From Brienomyrus brachyistius (lineage: Eukaryota; Chordata; Actinopteri; Osteoglossiformes; Mormyridae), in NCBI RefSeq assembly GCF_023856365.1, contig NC_064536.1, positions 36,572,776-36,636,775 on the forward strand: a DNA stretch of 64,000 nt, in the 5' to 3' direction. The notes beneath the pieces were generated by a model. It was given only the letters and a program-made list of their open reading frames with translations, had not been told where the DNA came from and made no database searches. The translations under genes and the position numbers were made by a program. Below, one piece after another: positions 31,851-42,524 of this stretch (positions are counted from its first letter, which is position 1; each line of letters opens with the position of its first letter).

Positions 31851-33242
31851 ACTCTGTAAAGTGTTAAATGTAACGTTGATGCGTGAGAAACATATAAACA
31901 CCATGCCGTGTTAATTTAATACTGGCATATTTGCTGTGAGAGCTTTATCCATGCTGTTTACAGGGCACTACTGACCTCAACTGGATGTAACCCGTGGAAG
32001 AAATAATTATAGTTAATATAAGTTCATGTCATTTAATAACGGAGGTTTTAACGGGTTAGATTTATAATGCTAGTATTGCAAGGTTAACCAATTCTGCACA
32101 TAAAAAAAGAAAAAAATGTGTTAATGTATTGTTCTGTGCTTAATGTTATAGTATTGTTTGGTATTGTAAGAATATAATTGGAATGTGTAATGTGCATTAC
32201 CTAACCAGTGAACCAATGAGAAGGAAGTACGATGTAAGGAGGAGGGACAAGAGAGGAGAGAGAGGCGGGAAGAGAGGAGACAGAGGCGGGAAGGAGGAGA
32301 GTTAATGGTGAAGTACACGGAGAGACCTAAAAGTTAAGAGAGTCAGCGCACGGTGGCTAAAAGTGCCTATGGTGGACGGAGCTGCAAAGTTAGCGGACAG
32401 CTAACATCGCGAGTGCCGTGCCAGCGACCCAGAGGACACCGGATTCGCCGAACTGTTGCACTGGACTCATCTACCCTCGCGACGGACGGGACCGACGGAA
32501 CGGACGGATGCCGATGGAGTCTCCTCACCATAGTAAAGGATTTCCATTTCTTTGATTCAGTGATATCCCGAAGATTCAGGTACCTGGTTATTTTCCATAT
32601 AGTGGAAGCCGCCATTTCGCGAGTCTACAGCGCACACGAGCGGCGGACAGGCCTGCAACGGTGAACATTTGGGGTTTATGATTCTAAATTTACGCCTGCT
32701 TTATGTTATTTGAACGAATAAGTTTAAGAATTACGGAATATTGGTTTATGTGTAGGAGAACCAGTAGTTTGAGTTTGATTTAAGGGTTTGTGTGCCCCTA
32801 GTTATATGGGAATGATTTACAACTGGAAAAGTGTGTTAAATTGTTAAGGTATGTGATTAAGTTTCATTCAAGTAAATACTGATATTGTTGTTTTATATTG
32901 CTGTGTGTGTATTTCCCTGAATGAGTGCATTATTGATTATACTTTGCATACTGGTAGTAGGTATTTTAAGGGTACCAATATTTCTGGGGAAGATACATTT
33001 ACAATGATTAGTTAGCAAGCATAGTTGTAAGTAAAACAGGTAACTATATATCTTTTGGAGGTTTATACCCTGGGTTTAATATTAGTTTTCATAGGGGCAT
33101 TGATACATATAGTCCCCTGGTCAACAAAGCTTCTAAATTTGATAAGTAAGGTAAATTATTTATTAGTAAGAGATTACACCCCTTACCAAGGGACCTGGGG
33201 TAGCTACCCCTATTTAACACCAGGAGAGCAAAGGGGCGCTAC
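31851..33242 (+). other. Unclassified insert, LTR-like
   Basis: A 1.4-kb block lies between two parts of a Rex3-like LINE. It holds a CCAATGAG box (32,214), purine-rich direct repeats (GAGGCGGGAAG at 32,262 and 32,285), then a CpG-rich stretch (32,340-32,660), then AT-rich sequence. The order (CCAAT box, CpG-rich transcribed part, AT-rich end) is LTR-like, but no termini, primer site or coding part was found. Confidence 0.3.
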
Positions 33243-33254
33243 ATGGAGATACAG

Positions 33255-33470
33255 ATGCATGGTGGAAAGAGCAGTTTGAGGACCTTCTGAATCCCACTAA
33301 CATGCCTTTCTTGGAGGAAGTAGAGTTGGAGGACTTGCTCATCACAAGGGATGAGGTCACTGAGGTAGTCAAACTCTTCAGCTTTAAGGCTCTGAGGGTG
33401 GATGAGGTTCACCCTGAGTTATTGAAGAGTCTGGATGTTGTTGGGCTGTCTTGGCTGGCACACAGATAAT
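33255..33470 (+). pseudogene. Rex3-like LINE, linker/RT start fragment
   Basis: One open frame reads WWKEQFEDLLNPTNMPF, DEVTEVVKLFSFKALRVDEV and HPELLKSLDVVGLSWLA, the segment just before the RT fingers in Rex3/RTE-like ORFs (normally LLxGKAPGVDEIRPE). It is absent from the inverted copy at 18-19 kb. Confidence 0.75.
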
Positions 33471-33809
33471 TCAGTTCGTATTGAATTCATTTTTGTCTAA
33501 TATCGGTGCCAGGTGTGAAACTCGTTAGACTTATTAGCAGGATAACGTTACAACATATGTATTCCATTGAAAACGTAAGATCAATATGCTGGGCAGATTT
33601 AATGATTTTAAACATGTCACAGACTGTATAGATAATCTATATACTGTGTCCCATTCTGAACCAATAGCTTTCGGGACTTAATTTTTCAGTATTTTCGGAT
33701 TCACCCCCCCATAACTAACAAATAACTAACAAAATGATTTGTTCATCCTGCATTGTTTTCGGGTGGTGGTGTAGTTTTGTGTTAAATTAGATTTGATGCT
33801 TAACCCATG

Positions 33810-34750
33810 AGCTTTTTGCATCTTCCATGCTTATTTAACAAAAAGTTCACAGTTCCTGTTGCGTGGTGGGAAAAGCGACACACAAAAGTGTCCAGGAGCT
33901 ACAAAAGTTCCCAGTTCATCGCTCAGGACCAAGAAATTAATTACTTCCAGACCTTCGGTGGGAAAGTGCCTTATTCTGTCGGCCACAGTGCTCAACCGGA
34001 AATGGATGGATTTCCCCCAGCATCTTAGTTACTGCATCAAACAGAGGAGTTTAAGTATCTTGGGGTCTTGTTCATGAGTGAGGGATGAAGGGAGCAAACT
34101 GAAAGGTAAATCAGTGCAGTGTCAGTAGTTATGTGGAGATTGTACCGTTTTGTCATGGTGAACAGAGAGCTGAGCTGGAAGGCAAAGCTATTGATGTACC
34201 AGTCAATCTACATTCCTACCCACACAAGTGGGCACAAGCTTTGGATGGTGATTGAAAGAATGACATCACAGATACAAGCGGCAGAAATGAGTTTCTTTCA
34301 CAGGGTGTCTGGGCTCAGCCTTAGAGACAGGGTGAGGAGCTCAGACAGTCAGGAGGGGCTCAAAGTAAAGCTGCTGCTCCTCCACATTGAAAGGAGCCAG
34401 ATGAGGGGGTTTGGGTGTCTGTCTAGGATGTCTCATTGATGGCTCTCTGGGGAGGCCTTTCAGGCATGTCCAACTGGGAGGAAGCCCTGGGACAGACCCA
34501 GGACATGCTGGAGAGATTATATCTCTTAGTATCCCTGTAGAGGAGCTAGAGGAGGTGGCTGGGGAGAGGGAGGTCTGGGCATCCCTGCTTAGACTGCTGT
34601 CCCCGCGACTCAGACCCAGATGAGTGGAAGATAATAGATGGATCCAGTAAAGGTCCAGAGAAAGGCTGAGGGTTTGGGGACATGAGCCAGTCTGTGCAGC
34701 ACAATGCAGGGTCCATGAAAATGACCTTTTACATGTAATTATGTGACAGT
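33810..34750 (+). mobile_element. Rex3/RTE-like LINE derivative, 3' part
   Basis: Reads EEFKYLGVLFMSEG, MYQSIYIPTHTSGHKLW, AAEMSFFHRVSGLSLRDRV, RDYISLSIPVEELEEVAGE and REVWASLLRLLSPR, the RT C-terminus and end of a Rex3-like ORF2, with several stops. A non-coding tail to TAATTATGTGACA at 34,752 matches the end of the minus copy at 17,930. Confidence 0.85.
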
Positions 34751-34772
34751 AATATTCCTGTGATCAAGCATG

Positions 34773-35065
34773 TGGATCCATCCATCCATTTTCCAAACCG
34801 CTTATCCTACTGGGTCGCGGGGGGTCCGGAGCCTATCCCGGATGCAATGGGCACGAGGCAGGGAACAACCCAGGATGGGGGGCCAGCCCATCGCAGGGCA
34901 CACTCACACACCATTCACTCACATATGCACACCTTTGGGCAATTTAGTAACTCCAATTAGCTTCAGCATGTTTTTGGACTGTGGGGGGAAACCGGAGTAC
35001 CCGGAGGAAACCCCACGATGACATGGGGAGAACATGCAAACTCCACACACATGTAACCCAGGTGC
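34773..35065 (-). mobile_element. SINE-like repeat with CCAT tail, minus
   Basis: Complement of the repeat at 5,471-5,785: (CCAT)n, CCAAACCGCTTATCC, GGTCCGGAGCCTATCCCGG, GGCCAGCCCATCGCAGGG, GGAGAACATGCAAACTCCAC. A second, plus-oriented tail (AAGCGGTTTGGAAAATGG) at 35,090-35,119 suggests two tail-bearing copies in opposite directions or an inversion. Confidence 0.8.
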
Positions 35066-35207
35066 AGTAATTATTTATTACCCAAGTTATAAGCGGTTTG
35101 GAAAATGGATGGATGGATATATGACTTAGTTCTCATGTGTACTGTAAGGATTCCGTATTGGCACCAGTGTAATCTTAATCTTTGGTATATAAGTAATTCT
35201 GACATAA

Positions 35208-36190
35208 TCAGAATCAGCATTATTCGCCAAATGTGCTGGGGCACACAAGGAATTTGGTTCTAGCTACGAGACTCTCTAGTACACAAACAATATATGACAC
35301 TGTACAAACAATAAATTACACTATACAAGAAATAAAATTTGAAATATACACACATGGGTAACCCACTGTACAAACTATAAGGTGCGAGGTTGAGTGCAAA
35401 CAGAGTTTAAGGGGGGAAAATCGACAGAAGGCAGGTGACACAGCTTAGCTGTTTAAGAGGGTAATGGCCTGAGGGCAGAAGCTGCTCCTATGTCTGGTGG
35501 GTTTTGTATACAGAGTTCTGTAGCATCTGCCAGAGGGGAGGAGCAGGAAAAGATGGTGTCCAGGGTGTGAAGGATCTGCAGTGATTTTATCTGCCCGTTT
35601 CCTAGTCTGTGCATAGTACAAGTCCTGGATGGAGGGCAGGGGGGCACCAATGATTTTTTCCGCTGCCCTCACTGTTCGCCACAGTCTCCCTTGGTCTTGT
35701 TTAGTGGTTGCTCCAAATCACACTGTGATTGATGAGCAAAGGACAGACTCAATGACAGCAGCATAGAACTGGCTCAGCAGCTCCTGTGGCAGACCGTACC
35801 CGTGGCTGCAGGAAGTACATCCTTTGCTGGACCTTTTTGAGGACGGAGTTGACATTGGGCTCCCACTTCAAGTCTTGGGAAATGGTTGTTCCCAGAAACT
35901 TGAAGGTCTCCACCATTGCCACAGAGCTGCTGAATATGGTGAGAGGAAGAAGTGCCTGATGGTGCCTCCTAAAGTCCACTGTCATCTCCACAGTCTTGAT
36001 CGTGTTAAGCTTCTGGTTGTTCTGACTACACCAGAACAGCCGCCGGTCAACTTTCCACTGATATGCAGACTCGTCACCATCCTGGATGGTGTAGTGTCAT
36101 CTGCAAACTTCAGGAATTTGACCGCTGGGTCATTGGAGGTGCAGTCATTAGTGTAGAGGGAGAAGAGCAGTGGGGAGAGAACACCCCAGC
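35208..36190 (-). mobile_element. L2/CR1-like LINE, 3' half
   Basis: The minus strand begins in the RT palm (VLSPLLFSLYT-like, then KFLKFADDTT with the catalytic DD) and continues VDFRRHHQALLPLTI, FKFLGTTISQDLKWEPN, VQQRMYFLQ, EKIIGAPLPSIQDLYYAQ, DPSHPGHHLFLLLPSGR and FCPQAITLLNS. A 3' UTR follows, ending in the fish LINE tail (CCTTGTGTG, GCGAATAATGCTGATTCTGATTATG). Stops and frame breaks are present. It has the same ORF type as the LINE at 12.6-14.7 kb and lies beyond the last gene B exon found. Confidence 0.85.
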
Positions 36191-36912
36191 AAACACGGAA
36201 AGTTCAGTACAGTGTGTACTCTGTTAAATCCAAAAAACGAGAGCATATCCGGGTATTCCATCAGTACTTGACACATGAACTTAACTGATTGGTCCCTGAT
36301 AGAACGCCAGATTTGAAAAAGACGATGTGCTCGCGGATGTTACTCGTCATCTGGGGAAGCAGCGGCTTAGAGACGGGTGATGGAAACGTTGTATAAAATG
36401 TCTAACTATGTATGTCATATTATATGAAGTGATTTCGGAGAAGATTTCTGTAACATTTTTACATGCACTAATCTGACAGGATTTCTTAGGTTTTTTTAAC
36501 TCTTTGATTCACATATTTAACTTTCAATGTAAACTAGCTATGGTAACCTGACAGGTTTTCTGAGAGAATTATGTATGTAATACCCCGAAACTCTAACTAG
36601 GAGCAGTGAGCTTCAACATGATGTTTTCTGCACTTACATTTATTCATACATGACCATGGAAAAATTATAATGTTATAATACTGGAAAAAATATTATGACA
36701 TGCAGCGTGACCCTCTGACAGCTTCACTGCCTGCTGTTGGGTTAGAACCTATGTTGTCACAAGTTTAATGTCATGTTAGTGTCTGTCTCATGGCAAGAAC
36801 TAGATTCACTCAATAACTATTCATGCAGAGATAGGAAGCAGATAAATTGGATACAGATAGCAGCTTATACACTGGGGCAGAAGCATGTTTATCACACAGG
36901 GTATAAACTCAC
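36191..36912. other. AT-rich sequence, no gene B exon found
   Basis: I searched the minus strand for a membrane-spanning exon of gene B. No splice-framed hydrophobic segment is visible. Confidence 0.4.
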
Positions 36913-36951
36913 CTGGAGGGTTTTCATCAGAATCCTGTTTGTCTTTGGTTT
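36913..36951 (-). CDS. Gene B exon 6: stalk unit
   Basis: A CCAGGGTCAG acceptor and a GTGAGT donor bound 39 nt. Read in phase 1 it gives TKDKQDSDENPPG, highly acidic and ending in PPG. It is the last exon found. Confidence 0.5.
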
Positions 36952-37818
36952 CTGACCCTGGTATAAAGAAGCAAATCAGCTAATTTTGTCCAAACTGTAA
37001 TGACCACTTACTGCCATAACAGTGATGACTAAGAAGCAGTATCATGTAAAATAAATCAAATTAAACTAATGCAGGAATCACACTGGAGCAGAAGCACGTT
37101 CACAAACTTACCTGGAGGATCTTCCATCTCTCTGTATGGCCTACATTCTGGATCCAGGAGGGAAAAAATAGATAAAATCAGCAGATCCTGTGTGAATTCT
37201 GGTGCCTGATTATTCCTCTTGGTTCCAAACCCTGTCATACAGCCATGACCTCAGAACACGTTTGCATGCTGTTCACACACGTACGTTAGGGAGCCTGTAA
37301 CATCCCATCATATTCATATCACTTAATAAACACGCATGCTACGCTGTTAGCATCAACACACCACAGTGACATCAACCGTGTTGTCACGGACACGGCTAAA
37401 ACACGGAGGGAAGCCCAAGCTGGGGGGGGTCAGAGGCCACGGGTCGGGGGGTGGGGGCGGCAGCAGCCTTGTTTACATTAAATAAACCTGCACAGACCTT
37501 CGCCAGCCGTCCCTGTATCCCTGCGCTTCCGGCCTCCTGCAGACAGAGAGGGACAGAAGCAGCAGAGTCAGACTGAGCCTGTAACCAAATGCACCCCAAC
37601 ATGTGATAAAAACCTGTTCTTTATGCTGTGAGGACCATTTTTACGGTCCCCACAAAGATTTTTGAATGCAATCAGAAAAGTAAAAATGCCAAAAGTCTTG
37701 TATTTAGTTTGGTTCCTTATGGTTAAGGTTATGGCTGGGTGGGCGGTTAAGGTCGTCATGCTGGGATTAGAGTTTTCCCCATAGAAATGAATGGAGAGTC
37801 CACAAGATATAACTACAA

Positions 37819-37898
<80 letters not shown>

Positions 37899-39634
37899 AT
37901 ATTTCATTGTTGTTTGCCTGTTCTGCTCAAGGCATGTTTTCATCATAATGTTTTTGAGAAACTATTATAAAATCTACATTAGAAAAGTACTTAGGTTCTT
38001 ATAAAAATTATATTGCTTCAAAGCCATCTGAAAGCACGATTACTTTGAAAATGTATATAAGCTTAAGGAACTATGAGACAATCAGTTTTTGACTGTTTAA
38101 AGTGGTGATTCCATTCAGTCACATTAGTAACTAAATAGAATAAAACAAATAAGTGGTTACAATTTTGATAAATACTAACATCAAACTTGAACCACAATGG
38201 AAGCTTGAGACTTGACTCTGACTCTAATTTTGTGACTCTTGAACATCTCTGGTTTATTCCTGTTTGTGCCAAACCCTGTCATACAGCCATGACCTCTAAA
38301 CATGTTTGCATGCTGCTCACACACATCTATTAGGGAGCCTGTAACATCCCATCATATTCATATCACTTAATAAACACACGTACTATGCTGTTAGCACTGA
38401 CAAGCCACAGTGACAACTGAGTGCATTGTCATCAAGGACATGGCTAAAAGAGAGGGGGTCAGGACAGGGTAACAGCCTTATTTACAGTAAATAAACCTAC
38501 ACAGACCTCTGGAGGGGTTGAGGGGTAACAGCCTTGTTAAAAAAAACCTGCACAGACCCCCAGGGGGAGTAACTGCCTCGTTCACATTAAATAAACCTGC
38601 ACTGACCTCCAGGGGGCATCACTGCATCCTCAGGCTTCCCGTCTCCTGCAGACAGAGAGGGACAGAAACAGCAGAGTCAGTGTGAGCCTGTAACTCAGAG
38701 CTGCAGCAGTGAGTGTGAGATGCAGGGTAGCAGCAGAGAGCTGGGGGCCGGGGAATGAAGGCGGCCTGCAGAGAGCTCCCTACTGCTCTCAGCTTCTGGG
38801 TCACAGTTCTGTTCATGCGGGTCAGGGGGCAGACGGAGCTGTAGGAGGCTCTGCCCCACAGAGACGGGTCTCAGGGGGTTTAAGGGGAAGGGGAACCATG
38901 AGAAGGGTCACTTACCGTCAACAATAAGGCGAATGATTCGTATATCATCACCATAGATTCGACACTTATACACCCCGGCATCCTCTTCTTTCAAAGTATT
39001 AATGGCCAAAGAGAAGTTGTTCTGTCGGATGGATGCAAACTGAGTTCGGTTCACATAATGACCAGTTTCACACCAGCTCCCATTTTTAAACCAGCAGGCA
39101 GGTTTGTTTTCAAACAGCCACAGAACCTCCTTGGTGTTTGTATTCACCAGTTTATCACAGGGCAGCGTGACAGTGTCTCCAATTTCAGCAAATAAAGCTG
39201 ATAAACAAACAGAGCAAAGTCATTAACAGGTTATTATATTAATTGCTTTATACACAGTGCCAGTTCTCCACACTGATTGGTCCATTCACTGTACCATGTG
39301 ACTTTGCACTAATCACATACCACAGCTTAACTTCATCTTAAATTACATCATACAGCAGGTAGAGTAACAAGCACCTGACTAAGTAACAGTTCTTACAGCA
39401 CAACAGAGACACAGACAGTGAGAAACCTGACCCCCCCTCTGACAGGAAAATGTTACAGCAGACACCCCCATCAGACACTCACACCACCGTATAATTAACA
39501 AAGCAGAGAAGCACTGACATACACAGCTAATTACACACAGGGTCAGTGTGAGGCTGTTACCCACATGAATTTGCCCCTAAGACAGCAGGGAGACAGTGAC
39601 CAAGGCAGAGGATCAGCAGAAGCCTGAACATCAT
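36913..39634 (-). CDS. Ig-domain receptor gene B with serial stalk exons, partial
   Basis: Proposed exons on the minus strand: leader 39,634-39,601; Ig domain 39,197-38,916; stalk exons 38,645-38,607, 37,536-37,498, 37,147-37,112 and 36,951-36,913. All later exons are phase 1 in and out, so they can be added or skipped freely. The Ig domain has TLPCD, the core WLF, three N-glycosylation sequons (NGS, NRT, NFS) and DAGVYKC, with an extra Cys pair in CWFKNGSWC. Three stalk exons end in the codons for PPG. No membrane or tail exon was found, so the gene may be truncated, secreted, or continue through the LINE at 35.2-36.2 kb. The upstream block at 40,040-40,285 is shared with gene A, but the Ig domains differ (no J-like motif here). 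Confidence 0.6.
37112..37147 (-). CDS. Gene B exon 5: stalk unit
   Basis: A CCTGGATCCAG acceptor and a GTAAGT donor bound 36 nt. Read in phase 1 it gives CRPYREMEDPPG, again ending in PPG. Confidence 0.5.
37210..37580 (-). repeat. Direct duplication within gene B, distal copy
   Basis: Matches 38,252-38,690 in the same orientation: CCAAACCCTGTCATACAGCC, GTTTGCATGCTG, TAACATCCCATCATATTC, CTTAATAAACAC, and the exon 4/exon 3 region with its acceptor. It carries one unit of the AATAAACCTGCACAGACC repeat where the other copy has about three. Confidence 0.85.
37498..37536 (-). CDS. Gene B exon 4 candidate: diverged duplicate of exon 3
   Basis: Same acceptor (CTCTCTGTCTGCAG) and length (39 nt) as exon 3 within a 370-440 bp direct duplication. 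It reads GGRKRRDTGTAGE, has lost the PPG end and has only a weak GTCTGT donor. It may be a decaying copy. Confidence 0.35.
37604..37898 (-). repeat. Interspersed repeat next to (GT)n, copy 2
   Basis: Matches 4,905-5,107 (TAAAAACCTGTTCTTT, GTCCCCACAAAGAT, TTAAGGTCGTCATG, GAATGGAGAGTCC) and ends in about 35 GT units at 37,822-37,896. It lies in a gene B intron between exons 3 and 4. Confidence 0.75.
37899..38251. other. Gene B intron, nothing recognised
   Basis: AT-rich, with no repeat or exon identified. Confidence 0.5.
38252..38690 (-). repeat. Direct duplication within gene B, proximal copy
   Basis: Partner of 37,210-37,580. The longer size comes from extra copies of a roughly 50-bp unit (AATAAACCTGCACAGACC plus CCAGGGGG, at about 38,480-38,612). 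In the minus strand each unit contains the word CTGGAG/GTCTGTGCAGG, so the donor of exon 3 itself lies in this minisatellite. Confidence 0.85.
38607..38645 (-). CDS. Gene B exon 3: stalk unit
   Basis: A CTCTCTGTCTGCAG acceptor and a GTCAGT donor bound 39 nt, phase 1 to phase 1, reading GDGKPEDAVMPPG. Acidic, Pro-rich and without Cys, it is suited to a flexible stalk. Confidence 0.5.
38916..39197 (-). CDS. Gene B exon 2: Ig domain
   Basis: A TGTTTGTTTATCAG acceptor and a GTAAGT donor bound 282 nt, open throughout, phase 1 at both ends. The 94-residue domain is short for V, between V and C2 size: B-strand Cys in TLPCD, Trp in VLWLF, and F-strand DAGVYKC. The extra cysteines at the ends of CWFKNGSWC could form a second disulfide, as in CD300/pIgR-like domains. 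Confidence 0.8.
39601..39634 (-). CDS. Gene B exon 1: leader
   Basis: ATGATG starts a hydrophobic leader MMFRLLLILCL. Joining in phase 1 to the Ig exon requires the donor G|GTCACT at 39,601, a weak site. The stronger-looking GTAACA 44 bp further gives the wrong phase and an immediate stop. The splice site may therefore have decayed. Confidence 0.45.
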
Positions 39635-40039
39635 CCTGCAGTTAGAGAAGATCGAGATGAAAGAGGTCAGGATTCACATGTATGAAGGACGGAAATAAAA
39701 ATACAAACTCAGCCCAGCTGTCTGCAGTCTGCATCCTCAGGGTCAGACGCTGTAACATTTAAATAACGTTAAAATAACATCATGATCATCTGCAGTGTCG
39801 GTCATACAGGTTAAAGAAAACCCCATTGGTTAGTAGATTATCTCGGCTAACTAACCCAGCCAGCCACTTTACTGACACTGACACATTAGAATCTGATTGA
39901 ATATCAAGTCCCTTAGAACTGAGTACGAACCTGAAAAATATTTCATTGGAATTTGGGAAATACAGCCTGATGCTTACTGATGACAACAGAAAATACTGAT
40001 ACTGAACCCTGTTAGTCAAAAGTCTGAATTAAACGATGT

Positions 40040-40285
40040 TTAACATTCACACCTCTGCTCTGGTAGAATCCGGACAGGAGCGGTTTGCACTGAGCTACCT
40101 GCTGGTCCAATCATGCTAAACTCTGTTCACCACAGAGATTCACACTAAATACAGAAATAACCAGCAGGTCACAGAGGAAGTGAGTGAACACAGCACAACA
40201 CTGATAGTTTAGCAAAACACAAGAGCTGCTAACTTAAGCTCACTGAACACAATCTCTGTGGGTCCAGTGGACTCTCCTGTACCCG
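40040..40285 (-). promoter_or_regulatory. Conserved upstream block of gene B
   Basis: Minus-strand homologue of 2,500-2,765. CACTTCCTCTGTGACC lies at 40,182-40,167, with TTGCTAAACTATCAGTGTTG before it and TATTTCTGTATTTAGTGTGA after it. The order and spacing of words are as at gene A. It lies about 400-650 bp before the leader ATG of gene B. Confidence 0.6.
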
Positions 40286-41318
40286 TGTTTGTGAGGTTCT
40301 GGGAGCAGGCTGGTCCAGGGGGCTGTGCATACTGGGAGGTTTGTTCCGGTCTGTTTAAATTAGATGAAAGAGTACAGATGCTTCTTTACTTACAAATGAG
40401 ATGCGTCCCGAACAGCCATTTTTTAACTTGAAATGTTTGTAAGTCATTATTCAACATCATTTGAACTTGGACGCTGGGAGTCCACAAACTACGCCGCTGC
40501 GTGGTGGGAGTAACAGCCAGAAGTTGTACTAGGTGGAACTGGAGCTCAGGAAAAAAAATTGATGTTGAGGAAATGGGAGCCCAATGAACACAATTTGGAT
40601 TTACAGTCCTCTTCATTCATATGTCTGAAAGTTCGTAAGTTGAAAGTTCGTAAGCAGAGGAGCGTTTGTATAATAGATTACAGCTCTGTTCATTCTACAG
40701 ACAGCATAGTGTGGGGATCATCTGCACGTTTGGGTAAGATCCACACCTGCTACGGTCTCTGATGTAAAATCTCTGATACTCAGATAATCACAGGCTTCTC
40801 TAAATAAGGAAACCCCACCTCTGGCCCTCTGGAGCTGCTTAGAAACTAACCAGGGCCTTTTAAATCATCTGCTTACTGATTTAGGAACAAACTGTGGCCT
40901 GTGTCTCTGGTGCACTGTCAGGTCTCTCTGTGACTGAGGTTAATAACGGCTGATGGAAAGTCTGTCACATGCTGGTGGTGTTTCAGCAGCTTCACTCTCA
41001 ACGTCTGCAGGGTGCGGTTGTGGGTCTTGTTTCCATGGTGAGGATGGGGCCACAGGCCTCTGGGTCAAAGCTACACTAAAATGTCTGCTCTCTCCTCAGT
41101 CGCTGTAATAAAACACACAGGATCTTCACATGAACCCCAGAGGAGCTGATTTCTGTCAGCAGGACATCAGTAAAGCTCTCTGAGCACCGAAGTTCTGAAC
41201 TACAGGCAGAGTCCCCAGGATACAAAAGAGATCTGATCCCTAAGTCTGTCATTAAGTCCAATTTGTAGGTAAGCTGGAGTAACACAAGCCATAATAATAC
41301 AGTAATAATAAATTCAGT
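40286..41318. other. Upstream region of gene B, nothing further recognised
   Basis: Non-repetitive by eye. Short ORFs on both strands lack domains. It may hold regulatory sequence between the two opposed promoter blocks. Confidence 0.4.
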
Positions 41319-41395
41319 CACTTCCTCTGTGACCTGCTGCTTATTTCTGTATTTAGTGTGAATCTCTGTGGTGAACAGAGTTCAGCTGCCCAGCA
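41319..41395 (+). promoter_or_regulatory. Third copy of the Ig-receptor promoter block (orphan)
   Basis: CACTTCCTCTGTGACCTGCTG, TATTTCTGTATTTAGTGTGA and ATCTCTGTGGTGAACAGAGT match the cores upstream of genes A and B. It points away from gene B on the plus strand. No leader or Ig exon follows before a GATG microsatellite, so it is likely a relic of a lost gene. Confidence 0.6.
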
Positions 41396-41417
41396 ACCCG
41401 GAATCAGATAAACTGAG

Positions 41418-41490
41418 GAAAATGGATAGATGGATGGATAGATTAATGGATGGATTGATGGATGGATAGACGTAAGGATGGATGGATGTG
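41418..41490. repeat. GATG/GATA microsatellite
   Basis: Imperfect run of GGAT(A/G)GAT units, of the kind left behind at LINE or SINE 3' ends. Confidence 0.8.
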
Positions 41491-42524
41491 TACCCTTGAC
41501 CAATAAGGACATAGCAGCATTCCAGCACAGTAATAGGAATGGACAGAGTGCACAGACTGCATGATTATAGAGCTGCCATCTGCCATGCTGCATATTACAG
41601 GATCATCCTGTATTGAAAAATAAAATGCTCTGTTCTTCTTTGAACCATCGTCGGGATACGCCCCTCCCCCGGCGATTTGTTTTCTATCAGGGAACTGGGA
41701 GGGTAAGGGAGGTGCCCCCTTCATTTCAACATCGAGAGACTCTGAGCCTCATTCAGAACCGGATCAGAACCATCATGTGATTCTCTGTAAGATCGTTGTT
41801 TGAGGTGGAGGTCTCTCACTCTCTATCAGAGTGTTAATTCTGCCTCTTGAAGACCACAGAAGGCTGTTAATTATCTTTCAGAGCCACTTCCTTCCACATT
41901 CTTTTAGAGAGCCAATCAGCAGCAGCCTAAAGATAAAAATACCCCCCACCCCCCCAACAATCCCTCCTGACTGACTGGGTGCAGTAGGGTCTTACTTAGT
42001 GTTTGTGTTTGTACCAGTACACAGGAAGTCAGGCTCCTTTTTAAGGCTCCAGGCCCAGATTCCCCCAGCGCTCGGCATTCTGGGAGAAGCTTTTCAGATG
42101 CACTGCTGAGGTCAACCCCTGTGTCTGGCTATATAAGCAAAATATGCATGATAAGGAGGTTTTTATTAAATATTAAAGTTTAAGAAATTCAGATTCATAC
42201 CTGGGTTGCATTTTATTTTGTGGGCCGATGGGGTTTTCACACATTGTGATGCTGTGAGTAAAAATGTACAAAGAGGAACAAAGAAAAGTCACACATCAGC
42301 AGAATCACACGTCAGCAGAAGTCGTGCAGAAAGATGCTAAGCAACATTCTAGTGGCATTTCAGCAACGTTTTAACCTCATTGCCAACCTCTGAGTTAAAT
42401 ATCAGTGAGTCTGTGGTTGTCATGTGCTTTGGGCTCCTGTTTCACATTCGGGAGACGCAGGGATATTGACTTAATTTACTTATCAGAAGCTTTAATACAA
42501 AGCAAAGTGCATCTGCAGTTAGTG
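41491..42524. other. Spacer, nothing recognised
   Basis: No domain-bearing frame or known repeat is visible. Confidence 0.4.

Noticed and set aside
32353..32664. 103-codon plus-strand frame in the CpG-rich insert
   Set aside because: Open because of high GC content; no domain, and it lies in a putative LTR-like block.
36191..36912. Transmembrane exon for gene B
   Set aside because: No hydrophobic segment with matching splice sites and phase 1 was found on the minus strand.
37568..37900. Minus-strand frame beginning with a long Thr-His run
   Set aside because: It is the translation of the GT microsatellite and the repeat next to it; no promoter, splice or domain support.
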